A stretch of DNA of 64,000 nucleotides from Embiotoca jacksoni (GCA_022577435.1 JAKOON010000006.1:4480001-4544000), one strand, 5' to 3'; numbered from the stretch's first letter, positions 48,401 through 61,189 are shown. Numbers and translations: made by a program. Notes: generated by a model not told the origin, from the letters alone.

Positions 48401-50544
48401 TGGAAGAGGAAGGGCAGGGGGGGGGGGGGTGGAAGTGGGAGGTGCTTGTGTAGACAGAATCTGAGAGAGATGAAGGGATCAAAACGAAAACTGGAGAGAA
48501 AAAGAGAGAGAATATTTCTGCTTAACTGCTGTCATGAGTCAGACGAGATGCGGCCCTAAAGAGATTATAGGAAGTTTGACAACAACGTGTGCCTGAATAC
48601 CAGAGTGGGGAAATAAAATACAAAAAAAAAACAACTTTGCCGCTTAATTGGAGAGGCAGACAGCAAGACAGGAAGGGAAGAACTCACGTTCCTCCAAAAC
48701 ACACATGCATATGGCACCTTAAAATGCAGCTATTTTGCTGTTTTTTTTCCCTCATTCATCTCAAAAAGGAACACATTAAGCCGACATCCAGCTGACTTTT
48801 CTACAAAATACACTGACACGGCTGTGGAATCACTGAGCGCAACTTTCCACAAGACTGAAAATCAACTGTGAAAGAGCAGCATTTACAGCAACATAAAGTG
48901 CACGTGCACACTTTCACACACATATGACTGAAAACAAATTGAAATTCTTATTTTAAAAAGGACAATGTATTCTTCTGAAGTGCTCGGTAGTGTTCTTTCA
49001 GTTGACCAACCATGAACACCTCAACCTTACACCGTTTTCATCCCCGAGATACAACTCTTCCTCTTCTAATTTGCTCCCCTCTTGCCTTTGCATGACACGT
49101 TTTCCACTCTAAAGACTTTTTCTCAACCTTTGCATTCCAACATTTGTTACCCCATTACCAGGTAGTCCTGGACGTCATTGTTCCAGCGTGCCGCACGTTT
49201 AGGTTTGATTATTTTCTATCCCCCATGCTGGTTCTCCATCTGTTTCAATTGTGACTTTCACCAATGTTCCGTTGTCAATAGCAGACTACATATTGCTTTC
49301 TTTTTATGTGCCAAAGACGGGCAGATGTTCAACATTGTCTTGGCAATGCTCCTTAAATCAAGATTTTTTTGCATTCAGGGAAACAATTAGCAACAACCCC
49401 TGATCCTGTCATTGAATATTTTGGGGTCAGCGAGATGAGGATTTCCAACAAATACTGGTTGGATTAAGCTACTCCAAGAATGTGTTTCCAAAAATAACCT
49501 AAATTGGACATTTGAGAGAACATGTAGAAATCTCACAATTGTGCCCGATAAATGTTGATTTGTTATGTCCTGGTAAGGATGAGATCTTATTTCAAAACAG
49601 TTTGCTGTCACAGTTAATTGACATTCCAGCAACATACCACAGACCTCCTCCCTCCAGACTTCCTCCTGTGTAACTCCACCTCTTGTCTCTTGCAGAGATC
49701 CTTCCTCCTCATCAGTAGTATCCCTTTGTTCTTTTTGTCCCTTTCTGCCTTTCTCTGTCTCACTCAACCCTGTTGCCTCCTTAATTCAGGCCCTCTTCCC
49801 TCTGGGGTCTTGCCCAGCCACTCAGACTGGTAGAGCAGTGCAGAGCTTTCTTAGATGTTTAAAACTCTTATATAAGACTGCAGCTCATCCTAACTGTGCA
49901 CACTTTTCAACTTTTGGTGTGTGTGTCCATATGTGTGACAGCTGATTTGAATACAAACTCTGCTGCAACAACCAAACAGCAAATTGAACATAGTTGGTGC
50001 CAAAAATTATTGCTCATTTAGGTACCACATTTGAAGAATCCGTCTGTATGACGCACTATAAGGAAAACATTTAATTTCACAGACAACTACTGATTTTAAA
50101 TTATAATCCAGAAGGTTTAACTCAACCAAGGCCATTTCTTTTAAAACAATGTTGGGCAAACACGATTCATCAACAAACAACCTTCTGTAAATGCCTCTTT
50201 GTGTGCCTCTAGTTTGTGTTTTTCGCAAGAAATAGAATATTTTCTTTGTGCTATTGTTTTCCCAACATCTCTTTAGATTGAAAACAATAAGCTGCTTCAA
50301 ATTGTTCATGTTTTCTCACCTGTTGTCGGCATCTTCTTTCAAGAGGGTACAGAAATAAACATGATATGCAGGAATGATGCTCGGAGAACAAGTGCGTCTG
50401 TGACTGGTGTTCATTGTTAAATCTTTCACAAATGTTGTCCTTGCAATGGGGAACTTTGCGTGGAAGTTTGCGTCTCCTTAGGCTTGGGGTGGATTTCGTC
50501 AAATCTGAAGGTAACGTGATGAAATTCTCCGTAGGAATGCATCA
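45406..50544. other. Long single-copy non-coding stretch
   Basis: No gene supported. It includes an AT-rich tract with (TA)n at 46561-46575, an A-rich segment at 47430-47465, and a G13 run at 48417-48429. Several frames of 60-150 codons lie on both strands, without recognisable domains. Confidence 0.45.
48417..48429 (+). repeat. G13 run, possible G-quadruplex
   Basis: Thirteen consecutive G, followed within 20 bp by further GGG groups (ggaagtgggagg). A quadruplex could form from the run alone or with its neighbours. Confidence 0.8.
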
Positions 50545-50755
50545 TTTATCGCATTCACAAAAAATGGGATGGACATGAAGCCACAGTGAACCTTGACCAC
50601 TGAAATCTAATCATTTCATCCTGGAGTCCAAGTAAGCGTTTGTTCCAAATTTGAAGAAACCCCCTCAAGGTGTTGCTGAGATATGACTTGCACGAGAATA
50701 ACGGACAAACAAACATACATCCTGTAAACATAACAGCCGTCGCCGGAATGTCGGC
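50545..50755 (+). repeat. Teleost interspersed repeat with internal direct repeat
   Basis: Motifs in order: cgcattcacaaaaaatggga, 'aaccttgaccactgaaatct', 'atttcatcctggagtccaag', 'ccaaatttgaagaaaccccc', 'tcaaggtgttgctgagatat', 'cataacagccgtcgccggaa'. I recall this order from many percomorph genomes, where copies are often arranged in units. Here the section around 50547-50573 resembles 50680-50708, suggesting parts of two successive units about 133 bp apart. It has no coding capacity. Confidence 0.65.
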
Positions 50756-52125
50756 AACAGAAGAAGCATTGGAACTGAATGAATCATGGTATTTAGCCGA
50801 CCATCAACAGGATCCAAATGGAACCAACTATTTTAATGTAACCCAAATGATTAATAGAGATTCTATTGTGAATGAGTTACATAATAAAACATTATAGACA
50901 TTGTTGCCCTTTTTTAAAGGTGTGACAACGTTTTTTTTTGTTGTGAATAAATGTGTACTCAGCAAAAACTGGGCAAGAGAAGAAGAGTGGTTGTCTGATC
51001 GAAAAACTCAATTCGGAGAATGCTGGCTATCTTTTGCATAATGTTCTGCACTAAAAACCTAAAAGCGGTTTAGTTGAGTCGAGGCTTAGTGACACACTCC
51101 CAAAACCTGAAAAAGGTGATGATTCGGTGTAGTTTCTGATATATGAGGTTGGTCAGTGAGTGAAACTGGTCTTTGTCCAGAATACCCATGAGATGATAAT
51201 AAGCAATAAGCAATAATTCAGCTAAGGGAGCGAGATAGAGACGGCAATGAAATGTATGCAACTCCATCAACTACGTTGATGTCGTTTTATGTTAATTTGA
51301 GCCTTTTAGTGAATATCTGATGATAAGCTGGTAGAAGTCTGGAACGCGCTGCCAGTGTGCAGCAGCAAGTGGGAGATCAAGTGAACACAGTAAGAGGGAA
51401 TAATCTTTTTGAACGCAGCTCACATCCACACAGATCATGACATGGCAAGCATTAATGATTCAGAGCTAGACGGTGGAAAGGGTGAACGGGGAAGATAGAG
51501 AGAAAGGATGCCAGGTGGGAGGGAAAGAAGGAGAGCACAGAGTTAAAGAAGAAAAATATGAAAAAGCGAAGAGGTGAGAGTCTAATGGGGAATAAAGTGG
51601 CAGAGGAAAAGCGGGAGCCTTAGAGATTTGCTTTTTTTTCCCCTTCTTTTTAGCTGCGAGCCATTTTGGTTGGTTCACTCTTTGTGTTATATTTTAGGAA
51701 AGCGTGACGAGACAAAATGTGAACGCGGAGAAAATGCAGTTTGACATTACAGCAGTCTGAGCACCAGCTCCAGCATTTAACACCTCATTTTCCAATATTT
51801 TCTGCTGCTGTGCCTCTATTTTTTGGGGGGCATTAGAACAATTGTGGTAATTTCTACCGTGAGAGGTTTTTTTTTTTTTTGTTGTTTAAATCGGGTAGAA
51901 GAAGAGGGTGGAAGATTGGTGAAGAAAAGAGTAGTTCAACATAAGGATTATATTGTTTGGCCCAACAACGAGCGGACAGACGGTCCGATTCAGAGATAGA
52001 TAGACCGTCTTCATATCAAATTCAGCTTCATCAAATGCAGCCTGAAAATAACACACTGAAAAAGGCTGAGCCACACTGGCATACAGACAAGGTGGCAAGG
52101 GCCTGCTGCCAGCGCTGTCAGCCCG
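50756..52125. other. Single-copy non-coding DNA, partly purine-skewed
   Basis: No gene recognised. Segment 51465-51640 is strongly purine-rich on the + strand. Confidence 0.45.
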
Positions 52126-52228
52126 ATTACACACACACACACCACACACACACAGACACAGACAAACACACACGCTTCTGATGTTTGCGGAGTCCAGAGG
52201 GCACACATATACACACAAATACACACAC
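52126..52228. repeat. Imperfect CA-rich stretch
   Basis: Two interrupted CA blocks (52130-52172 and 52200-52228) inside purine- and A-rich sequence. Confidence 0.85.
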
Positions 52229-55200
52229 TGGCACAGCATCAAGGTGGCATGGCAAGGCACTGCTAGTGGCCTTGTCAACTCAAGTAACCTCCCACAGGAA
52301 ACACACAGACACGTAGTCCCAAAAGCCCCGATCAAATGCAAGGGAGGCAGAAGAAAGCAAGTCAAATTTGGAGGGAAGAGGGAAATAGAGACACGGCGAA
52401 AGAGAGACGAAGACAAGAGCGTCAGGGCAGAAGAGAGAATACAAAAAGGAAGACGGCAAAAAGATTTGTCGGAAGGGCAAAGTAGTAACAGATGGACAAA
52501 CTGAAGAAAACACAGAGGGATCAGTCAGAAAAGCGAGTGGTGGAGCAAACAACGGAGATACAGTGAAAAAAAAGACAGAAAAGTGGAGTAAAAAGACCAT
52601 CTGCTATTATTATTACTCCAGGCAACTTCGTATGATGCCGAGTGCGTGTCGGTGGGCGGGTGAATCAGTCTCTCACTGTCTCTCCATGTGGATGTGTGGG
52701 TATATCGAATGCTGAGTCTCACCATGAGATGAATCAGAAACAAGGTAACACGCATACACAAGCACTGCTCGTGACATACTGCGCATCAGTGCTTGACGAG
52801 TGTTAAACTTTCAAATAACGATTTTACTGAAGGCTTGCGAAGGGGCTTTATACAGGACGTTTCTGATAGCTTGAAAGGAATGTTTTGACAGGTTCATCTT
52901 TTGCTTTTACCTGTATCTATATCACCAGGCTGAGACTAATGCATGTCATCTCATAATAAAACATGAACGTTCACAACTCTAACCAGAAACACATCTGCTT
53001 TATTAGGTTGTAGATGCTTCACGTGGAAAGAATTATTGCAACATTAATTCTGAAACATTTGTTTGATTACTGTGATGGAATGACAGAATATCTGTTGTGC
53101 TTCGCAGCACAACATAGGAAAAGAGCGCTGTCCTCGAGGCAAACAGTTTAAGTTTCTGTTAATGGCAGATGGCTGAACAAGTGTAAGACGGATGGAAAAA
53201 TTAATTTCCAATATGTGAGGCCTCGTAAATAAAGCCATGGATAAAAGCAAGTGAACATCAGTGTCAGAGACGAGTGTAGAAATGCTACAGGGTTAACAGA
53301 AACATTTGCGCTAACATCAGATCAAAGCTAGCAAGTCAAGTGCAATCATGCGTAGGTGATAACAGGTGCACATGCAACGCAGTCACGGTGACATAACATG
53401 TAACACATTAGTTGCTTTTCATTAGGCAGGAGTCTACCGTACTTAAAGTGGCACACGGTTGTTCATATCAGCTGTTAACTACCAGATGACTAACTTGATC
53501 ACATGGTTTAGGTGGATGAACTTTATTTTTTTTGCTCATAACGGTAGTTCATCACCTTCAGACAACTCGGACTAGTTTTACCTCGTTAAGTGACAATTTA
53601 CAGAAATAAATGGAAACCAATGGGTGCCTTCAACAATATAACATGTTTAACTTTCACGTAAAGTACGATACTTTAAAATTATAGGATAGGAAAAGGATAG
53701 CTAGTATTGTGCACATGCTAAACATATTCCATGTTTCTTTAAATCTTTATTGATAGTCAGCGATGGGTATAGTGAAAGATGACCTTTTCCATGAGGGGTC
53801 ATTTATTTTAACCAGTGGACAAAATTGCCACAGTCATTACTTAACTCTTGTCAAGTAGATAGCCCACTTCTGTGCTCCTCTAATATGAGTGCAATGTAAT
53901 CAGAAAAAGGCATCATTGTCAACTTAAATGTTTGTGGTTGGTAACCATCAGCTAAAGACTTCCTCCAATCAAAAACAAGAATTCTGAAGAGCGTATAAGC
54001 TGTATTGACTACAGTAATTATTGAACAGCTAAACACAGCAACAGCAAGGCAAAACTAGGGTCCTCTTACTTAAATGGTAAATTCACAGTTTCACAAAAGA
54101 AATCAATACATTGATTGATGTATAAGGCTATGGATCCCTTGGCCATAACTTCCAAAGTCTGTCTGCAGGTTCAACCGGTGATCCAGTTGATAAACACGTC
54201 CTAAAAATAGGTATCCCCAGTTCCTCCCGGTAATGACACGGACAGGGCCTTTAGAGCGCTAGATTGCTCTGTAAGCACTATTGATCTGCCTTTATTGGCT
54301 ATCGATTGGCAGTGCTGGACCTACACAAGTGGTATGTTGCAGAAGCCGTAATGGCATGGAGAACGATAAGCCAAACACATGGGGACAACTAAGGAGAGAT
54401 GCTATCAGCAAAGAATGCAATCGAGCCGGCGATTAAGAAGCCTCCACAGACCTGTCCCTTAAAATATATGGAATGTGCTTCTTAATATGACTGAACCAGA
54501 AAAGATTCTGGATTGGATTTATTTTTTTCCATTTCTCACACTGCAGTTCAACTCATTGTCATCAAAACATTTTGAACTACTCGCCTCGCTCTGTTATCAA
54601 ATTCAGCTTGTAGTATCAGCGTATTGAAACCAAAATGAGCGGCAGGCTTTTCTTCTGATAGGTACCCACTTGACAAAAGGTATTAGTATGATTTAAAGTG
54701 TGTGGGTCTCAGGAGAGGATAAATTTACTCAATTCCATATCCCAGGCTGAAAAAAAGAGAACGTTTTAATGCTTCAGTTCAAATGTAGAATGAGATTAAA
54801 TTCCTTGTGATACTGGTTTATTGGGTTACTGTTATTTCTTCCCATGATAGGACACAGCTAAAGCCAATTTCCAAAAGAGAAAAAAATATATAATTCCCTT
54901 ATACTGAGTGTATAATGAAATTTGTGTTATTGTCTGAGGTCTGTAACACGATACAATATTATAACTTGGATAAACATTAAAAACTCATTACACATCGCAC
55001 AATGAAAAGGAAACTCGAGTTGAATTTGTGGCATCCAAAATCACAGAGATTATCATCAGATTGACTCAGAACTCAAACTGAAGTAATTGTAAGATACTGG
55101 ACTGCACAAACAGCGAGTTGAAACTATTCTATTGTTTTTTTGTAAAATTGCTGTCAAGGGAAGTTTCTTATAAGATTATCGGTATTGTATTGTTTTCAGG

Positions 55201-55599
55201 GACTGTGGTCTAAAAAACAATGAAAAACGTACTTCCACACAACACAAACTGCACTGACACCACGCTACCACTCCACTTTAGGTTTTTTGATTGAAATCGT
55301 AACAATATGACCTAAAACAAAGTCAGTTTATATAATGTAATCTAACTGGAGACTCAATAGGCTTTACCACTCTATTCACTGGGCATTAAGGCGAGGAAAA
55401 AAAAAAATCATTAAATAATACTTCTTGATGAAGTGTTGATCACTGAATGATAATGTTAACGCGGATGTTTCAATAATTGATTAAAGCACAGTTTCTTGGG
55501 ACAAAAATAGAAACAAGAATAACACGAATCTTCAGTATCAAGACAGGAAAAGCAATAAGCAGCCAGCTTAATCTCCCATAGTCTATTAAGTATATCCTC
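52229..55599. other. Single-copy non-coding DNA
   Basis: Purine-rich at 52300-52600; otherwise no repeat or gene recognised. A small hairpin lies at 53093-53114. Segment 54120-54460 is repeat-free with a TATCGATT site (54299-54306), the core bound by ONECUT-class factors, and is a weak candidate regulatory element. Confidence 0.45.
53093..53114. repeat. Short hairpin, 9-bp stem
   Basis: tgttgtgct and agcacaaca pair around a 4-nt loop (tcgc). The stem is perfect. Confidence 0.7.
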
Positions 55600-55986
55600 T
55601 TGCAGTTAAAAAAAAACATGTCACTCACACATTCAGTTGTGTTTTCAATACTTCAGACAAAACACCGACATATACTAATTTCCGCTGAGACATGGAGACA
55701 TTCAGCATTTGAGTTGGATGATTGGGAACAAGTTATAGACAACAAAAATATAAATGGTGTCTCGGAGATGACAGATCAACTGAGAAACTTTCACTTCACT
55801 GACACATGCTTGTTTCTAATAATGTGGGACATTATCGATCCCATCAGAGGTCGAGGTCAGCGATGGATCAGCACCCCTGTAGCCTGTGAACGGATTCAAC
55901 GACGCTTCAGTGTTCACCAAATGACTAAAGTGTGGCAGCTTCGAGAAGTTGGTGAAAGTGAAAGACTCAAGTCAGAAGACTGCTGA
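55600..55986 (+). other. Orphan open reading frame, 128 codons, unproven
   Basis: A moderate-length frame without simple sequence. The conceptual product has no recognised domain and no hydrophobic segment typical of a membrane protein. A frame of this size is expected by chance in 64 kb of this composition. It is recorded because it is one of the few long frames not due to a repeat. Confidence 0.08.
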
Positions 55987-56971
55987 TGGCAAGATTGTTT
56001 TGCATCCATGTTGTTTTGCAACATACATTAGACACAAGAAAGAGACAAAAGCAAAACACTAAGACCCTGAAAATCATATTCAAAGAAGAAAATAAAAAAA
56101 ATAAAAAAAGAATAAAGAAGCTGTTAAGTAGATGATTCACCCCTTTCCTTCGGAAAAAAAAAAAAAAAAAAGAGTATTTAGATCACAAATGGCGGCTTTT
56201 CATTACAGCAACCACCAATCATTCTCACTTAATTCATGCATAAATGCATATATGTGGGTGATACTCATTTATTCCAACGTGGCAGCGTTGCCTGTAGCCA
56301 GACAGAAATTTAAACAGAGAAAGATGAGGTATTATTAACTTGACAACGATAATCAAAGTTTTCCCACTCTTCATTTCCACACGCACACATTCAGACAGAG
56401 CTGTTCCACCTTATTCAAGTTCCCAGGATCTCTCTCTCCCTCTCTGCTTGGCCTTCCCCATAAATCTATTAGCCCACTCCTGTGCTTGTTTATACCTATT
56501 AAAAACAAAATGCAGTGCCCACTGGCAACATATGTGCACACATACATTTCAAACCACTTTCTGAAAAATTGGTCTTGGTGACACCTCTGCAAGGTTTACA
56601 GCAGGATTTGTAAACCTTTTACATATGCACGACTTGATAACCACTTCTCCTTGAGGTAAAAATGTAGCTCAACAGTCAGAGACCCGCAGATACCGTTACG
56701 CTCTCATCGGATCTGGTACTTGCATACATAAAACACAACTTACATTTGCATACAGAAAAAAAAGCATTAATAAATAGACATGTCTGCACATGCATTTTTA
56801 AATCCCGCGGAAAAGCTTTTTCTCTAAAGAAAAGAGAAGTTGCCTAAATTCTGCATGACAGAACTCTGAAGCCCATATTACATCCTCCATGAATAAAAGA
56901 CAGAACAACATGATAAACACAGTTACCAAAATATTCCTGGTACAAGGAATATGTTGTGTATTGGAGAAGTT
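55987..56971. other. Single-copy non-coding DNA
   Basis: A-rich near 56085-56175. No gene recognised before the LTR insertion. Confidence 0.45.
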
Positions 56972-57583
56972 TAAAATGTGACGTGGTGGGTGTTTTTCCA
57001 GGACCCAAATGCAAGCTCACAGACTCAAGGTTTTCAAGTTCCAAAAATACAGTCTTTATTGTCCAAAAAACAAACAAAAAAACTACAAACCAAAAGGTGG
57101 CACCGAGCGTGTCCACTTTACGTCCAGTCGGGAGGGCAACTCAACCGACAGCTCCAGGGGGACACGGGTAACAGGGCAGCCGGCAGACCAGCGGAAGGGA
57201 CAGCGTCAACAATCTTCCAAGCCGGGAGGGCAACTCCACCGACTGGTGATTTTGACGGGGGATATCCGCAGGAGACACAGAGGCCGGAGGAACGGGAACG
57301 GGAACAGGTACAGGACTGACGGAGAGCTGACGGGGAGCAGACGGAAGACGGACGGGTGGCTAACAAAAGTGCACCGACAGGTTACATATAGTCTGGGGAG
57401 GTGATCAGGGAGATGCAGTACACCTGCAGGTGGTGATCAGGGGTGAGTGGCTGCATCTGCTGGGACTGGTGAGGGGCGTGGCCACGGGAGGTGAGTGGCG
57501 TGGCCACAGACAAAAACAGAGGACACAGGAGGAGAGGTGATCGGGGACAAAACGGAGGACAAAACTGAACTCCTGACATAAAA
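56972..57583 (-). mobile_element. Solo LTR with 5-bp target-site duplication
   Basis: A 602-bp LTR lies at 56977-57578 between identical TAAAA sequences (56972-56976 and 57579-57583). Read on the minus strand it begins TGTCAGGAGTTCAG and ends CGTCACA, so it has the usual TG...CA termini. A polyadenylation signal (AATAAAG) lies near the 3' end (+ strand 57050-57058) and a TATA-like motif near 57385-57395, which would place U3 at about 57578-57365. The element is GC-rich and contains a 23-bp near-repeat at 57127 and 57221. The sequence resembles Ty3/Gypsy-type LTRs that I recall from fish. Both duplications flank a single LTR, so internal genes were lost by LTR-LTR recombination. Confidence 0.85.
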
Positions 57584-58923
57584 TGTGTAATTGGCAAGTA
57601 AAAAAAAAAGACAAAAAGGTATTGGAGTGAATTGTCGTCAACTTCAAGATATAACATCCAACTGACAAAAAGCCCCTTTCTCCTGTGTCCTCCAGCCCCT
57701 GACATGAAATTTGTCAAGGAGGACATTTAAATCAGACACATAAAGGACAGAGGAGGGTCGCAGACAACTTTGGAGCAAGGAAACACGTTTGTGTTTCAAT
57801 GGATGCAAAATCCTGACAGGGAATACATCAACCGAAAGTCCCACAGGACCTGGAAAGGCTACTGTGAGACTCATCATGGAAAGTTACCTTTGTGAAGAGG
57901 ACAAATAATGAACAGGGGGTGTCAGAATATTACAAGAAACCATTTAAAACCATTTATCATGCAATACAAATCAAATATCCAATTGTGTTTTAGTTGGTGT
58001 ACAGACGTATAAAGCTGCCCCTGTATTCTAACCTTGTAACTGAAGGATTTCAATCAAAATCTAAGACTTCACCAAGTTCAATGCCAGTTGAGAGCTGTTG
58101 TTTCTCCTTTAGGAACATCTTAGCGGAGCTCCACAGGACAAATATTCCACCAACACGGGCTTATGCGAGTCAGATTTACAGCATGCCAGTGAAATATTTG
58201 GCTCCACCAGTCCGAGTAACACTTGAGCTCTGATGATCTTATTAGTCCCAAGTAAATATAATGTTTAAAATTCTCAAATAAGTCTGTTTTTCCATGAGTG
58301 GTGAAAGTTACTCCTTTTTGCCCTTCATTTTTTGTCCGTGACCCTTTTGTTTTTAATTTAGGAGCTTCAGTGACTCCAAAAATAAATATAATCTTAGAGC
58401 CCTGCTTAGTTTGATCTGTTAAGTTTTGTGAAGGAATAGAAAGACAGACAAATCAATGTATCATAAGCCCTGTAGACGACTTAAGGGCAACTTCACTGAT
58501 AATAAACAGACTTTCTATCATCATAAAATGGGAGACATATCTATCTTAAGTATATCTTACTAACCTGCATGTTGCCCATACTAAAATCTCCCTGTTCATT
58601 CATCTATAGACTATCTTTTGTAAGCCCACCTCCACAGAAGCTATGATCATGCAGGCAGCAGCCTTTGGAAGCCGCCTGGGAAGGAATCAATTCAACAGCA
58701 TTTTGGGAGATAGGGACTAATGCAGACGTATTTCTTTGTTTTCATAGACTGCCAATTTTACAAATAATAGCATATTCCCACTATATTGATGGCCCAGTGT
58801 TATGACTGAACTCGTAAAACCAAACTCAAAATGTCAATTCTGCAGCAACTACAAAACTGAACTTGGCTGCAAAAAGATTTTCCATTTGGCAAAAACATCT
58901 TAGTTGCATTTGGTCATCATTGC

Positions 58924-58949
58924 ATCTTTCCCCTTGTCTGCAGGTAAGG
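58924..58949 (+). promoter_or_regulatory. Possible recursive splice site (CAG|GTAAG)
   Basis: A pyrimidine-rich stretch (catctttccccttgtctg) ends in CAG at 58943 and is followed without a gap by GTAAGG. An acceptor abutting a donor is the form of the recursive splice sites known from long animal introns. It would matter only if the window is transcribed on the + strand as an intron, which is not shown. Confidence 0.25.
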
Positions 58950-59007
58950 GCAGCAAAGAAGTTGTTGTGCAGACACAGACTTTACTGCTCGTGTTTCATG
59001 CTTATCT

Positions 59008-59110
59008 GCACAGACACACACAGACACACACACGCACACTCTCTTTTTTAATTTTAAAGGTTCACACAGCCACACACGTATAAACAAAGACATAATCTTC
59101 AACACACACA
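59008..59110. repeat. Imperfect CA-rich stretch
   Basis: Several short CACACA blocks with interruptions; no long pure array. Confidence 0.8.
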
Positions 59111-60357
59111 AGTGCACCTAACTGCCCAAGTGCACAAACAAATAAAGCCACTTTCTGCTTCCCATACACACAAAGAGCCAACCTCCCATTCATATGCAGA
59201 CAGAAACCTTCTCTTCCATCATCCCCCACCGTTATTTTCAAGCAAGTTTAAAGGGCTCGTAAACAGATTTTATGTAGTCAATATGGCTGACTGTGTCTGG
59301 TACACTGTGTCCTCTACTCACAACCCAGACTGTCAATATACCAGTAAAAGTCTCTGTAAACACCCTCTCCTCATACCACTCTGAATCTATTTAACTGCCA
59401 AGTTAGGTGTTTCTGTCAAAGGTGCTTCATATGCACTTTGGAAAAAGGTTAGTGAGCTGATCATTTTTGTCATCATTTATATTAGCTTCGGCATATTATG
59501 AGAAAAAAAATGTGAATGCCATCACTAGCCATCATATTTCAGAAGGAATATAGGAATGGCATTGCAGCATGGTTGATGAGTCAACTGTCAAATAAATTCT
59601 TACTAAAAACATCCAGGAATCTGAATGAAGTAGCATCATTTTAAGCAAAGAAACATATCTCAACTTCGGTAAAACAGGCCTTTCATGTTAGTCTTCATGG
59701 GGGCTTGCCAGAAATATTAAAAAACATGTTCTTTTTTGGGGTTTTTTAGTGCCCGAGAATTGAGACAACCACACAATGCAGCATAAAGTCACAAAACAAA
59801 AACAAATGGATCAGATTTGCACATACTTGCAATAACAGACAAAAGCATTCGGCTGCAAACTGCTCTGTTTGGCTGTACGGAGACGCATTGGTGTTTTAAG
59901 CTAAATTAAAGTGGCAACACACTAATAGTGACAATGTTACCATGAACCCGACATCTCCCAGGTAACATTCAGCCTATTGTGTGGTTTTAGGATTTATTTC
60001 CTATTTCATTTATTTTATTTTATCATCATTATTGGCCTGGATCAAAGTGGCACATTGTCCAAATTCCCATCCATGCTGATACAGTGGCTGCACTTCTTCC
60101 CTCACTGACACCATCAGTCTGTGTTTGAAGGTAATACTGGCTATAAAGATATAGTACTAAGAACCATAACCACTTAATTGATTCAGTGATACATAAATTA
60201 CAAAGTATAGTACTTGAAATATAGCTTCAGATTTTTAACAAACGTTGCCCCAAAAGCAGTAAATCGTGTATTGGCTGGAACTATTTTCTGTGTAAGAATA
60301 CACATTTGGCGAGTTAGTCAATATGAAAAGGGCAATACTTAAAAATAGACTGCAGAA

Positions 60358-61189
60358 TAGGGATCGACTGATTATCGGCGCAGAGAAGTTCTCAGCAGCT
60401 CAGAGGACTGTGTGTCAAAGTTAAGACAGGAGACACGGCAGAAGTTCAAAAACACCACAATCGTGTCATATTTACTTGTTTTAAGAGTTTAACGACATAA
60501 ATGTTTCATACAAGTGTTTCCGCCACCACCGTCTGGGAGCAGCCCTGCAGACGAACCCAGACGGGACAAGTTATTATGGTATATACTTGATCCCTGTGAT
60601 CCCTGCGACCCCCGCGATCCCGCTTCATTTCAGCGGTCGGAGAGTCGCTCGTGCATTTTTCTGTCACTGGAAGTGGCGCTAATTCCTGTGCTGCTGCTCT
60701 TCTGTTCGCTCTCTGTGTGTCATGAGGAGTTGTGTGTCTCACACAGACACACTGCAGCAGAGTAGAGAGGAGATGCAGGTGGACGTTACTCAACTTTAGA
60801 ACAACTACACTCGTACACTGTAAAAAAAAAAAAAAAAAAAACGCAAGAAAAGTCCAAAGTTAGGCTATCTATGAACAAAACCGAAACATATTTTTAAATC
60901 ACGTATCAAACAATCTGCTGGTGCTTCAATAATGGATTTCTTTGTTTTTATAATAAATACCCCACATTGCAATATACCTTCATAATAAGATTACATAGCG
61001 GCGGCATTTGTTTATTTAAAGTTGTTTGAATTAAGTTTTGTGTTAAGAGTTTGTTATTATTCAAAATTTTCACACAAAGATTTTTATTTTGACTGCAACT
61101 GTGTATCGGTTTCAAATATCGGTTTATAGGTCTCCTTGATTGCCAATAATCGGTATCGGCACTGAAAAAGTCATATCGGTCGATCCCTA
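60358..61189. mobile_element. Non-autonomous hAT element, 832 bp
   Basis: The left end TAGGGATCGACTGAT (60358-60372) and the reverse complement of the right end (61175-61189) agree at 14 of 15 positions. The 8-bp flanks, ctgcaga-a (60350-60357) and ctggagag (61190-61197), agree at 6 of 8, as expected of a decayed hAT target-site duplication. TAGGGATCGACCGAT ends are typical of a fish hAT group (recollection). No transposase frame is visible. The interior contains a GC-richer block (about 60520-60790), a short 9-bp tandem series of GATCCCTGC-like units (60589-60623) and an A20 run (60822-60841). Confidence 0.85.

Larger units (their letters stand above)
57584..60357. other. Single-copy non-coding DNA
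   Basis: No gene supported. A splice-like motif lies at 58924-58949 and a CA-rich imperfect stretch at 59008-59110. Frames at 57994-58233 and 59112-59384 have no recognisable domains. Confidence 0.45.

Noticed and set aside
57009..57404. A 131-codon frame and overlapping frames at 56978-57366
   Set aside because: They lie wholly inside or across the solo LTR, whose GC-rich sequence has few stop codons.
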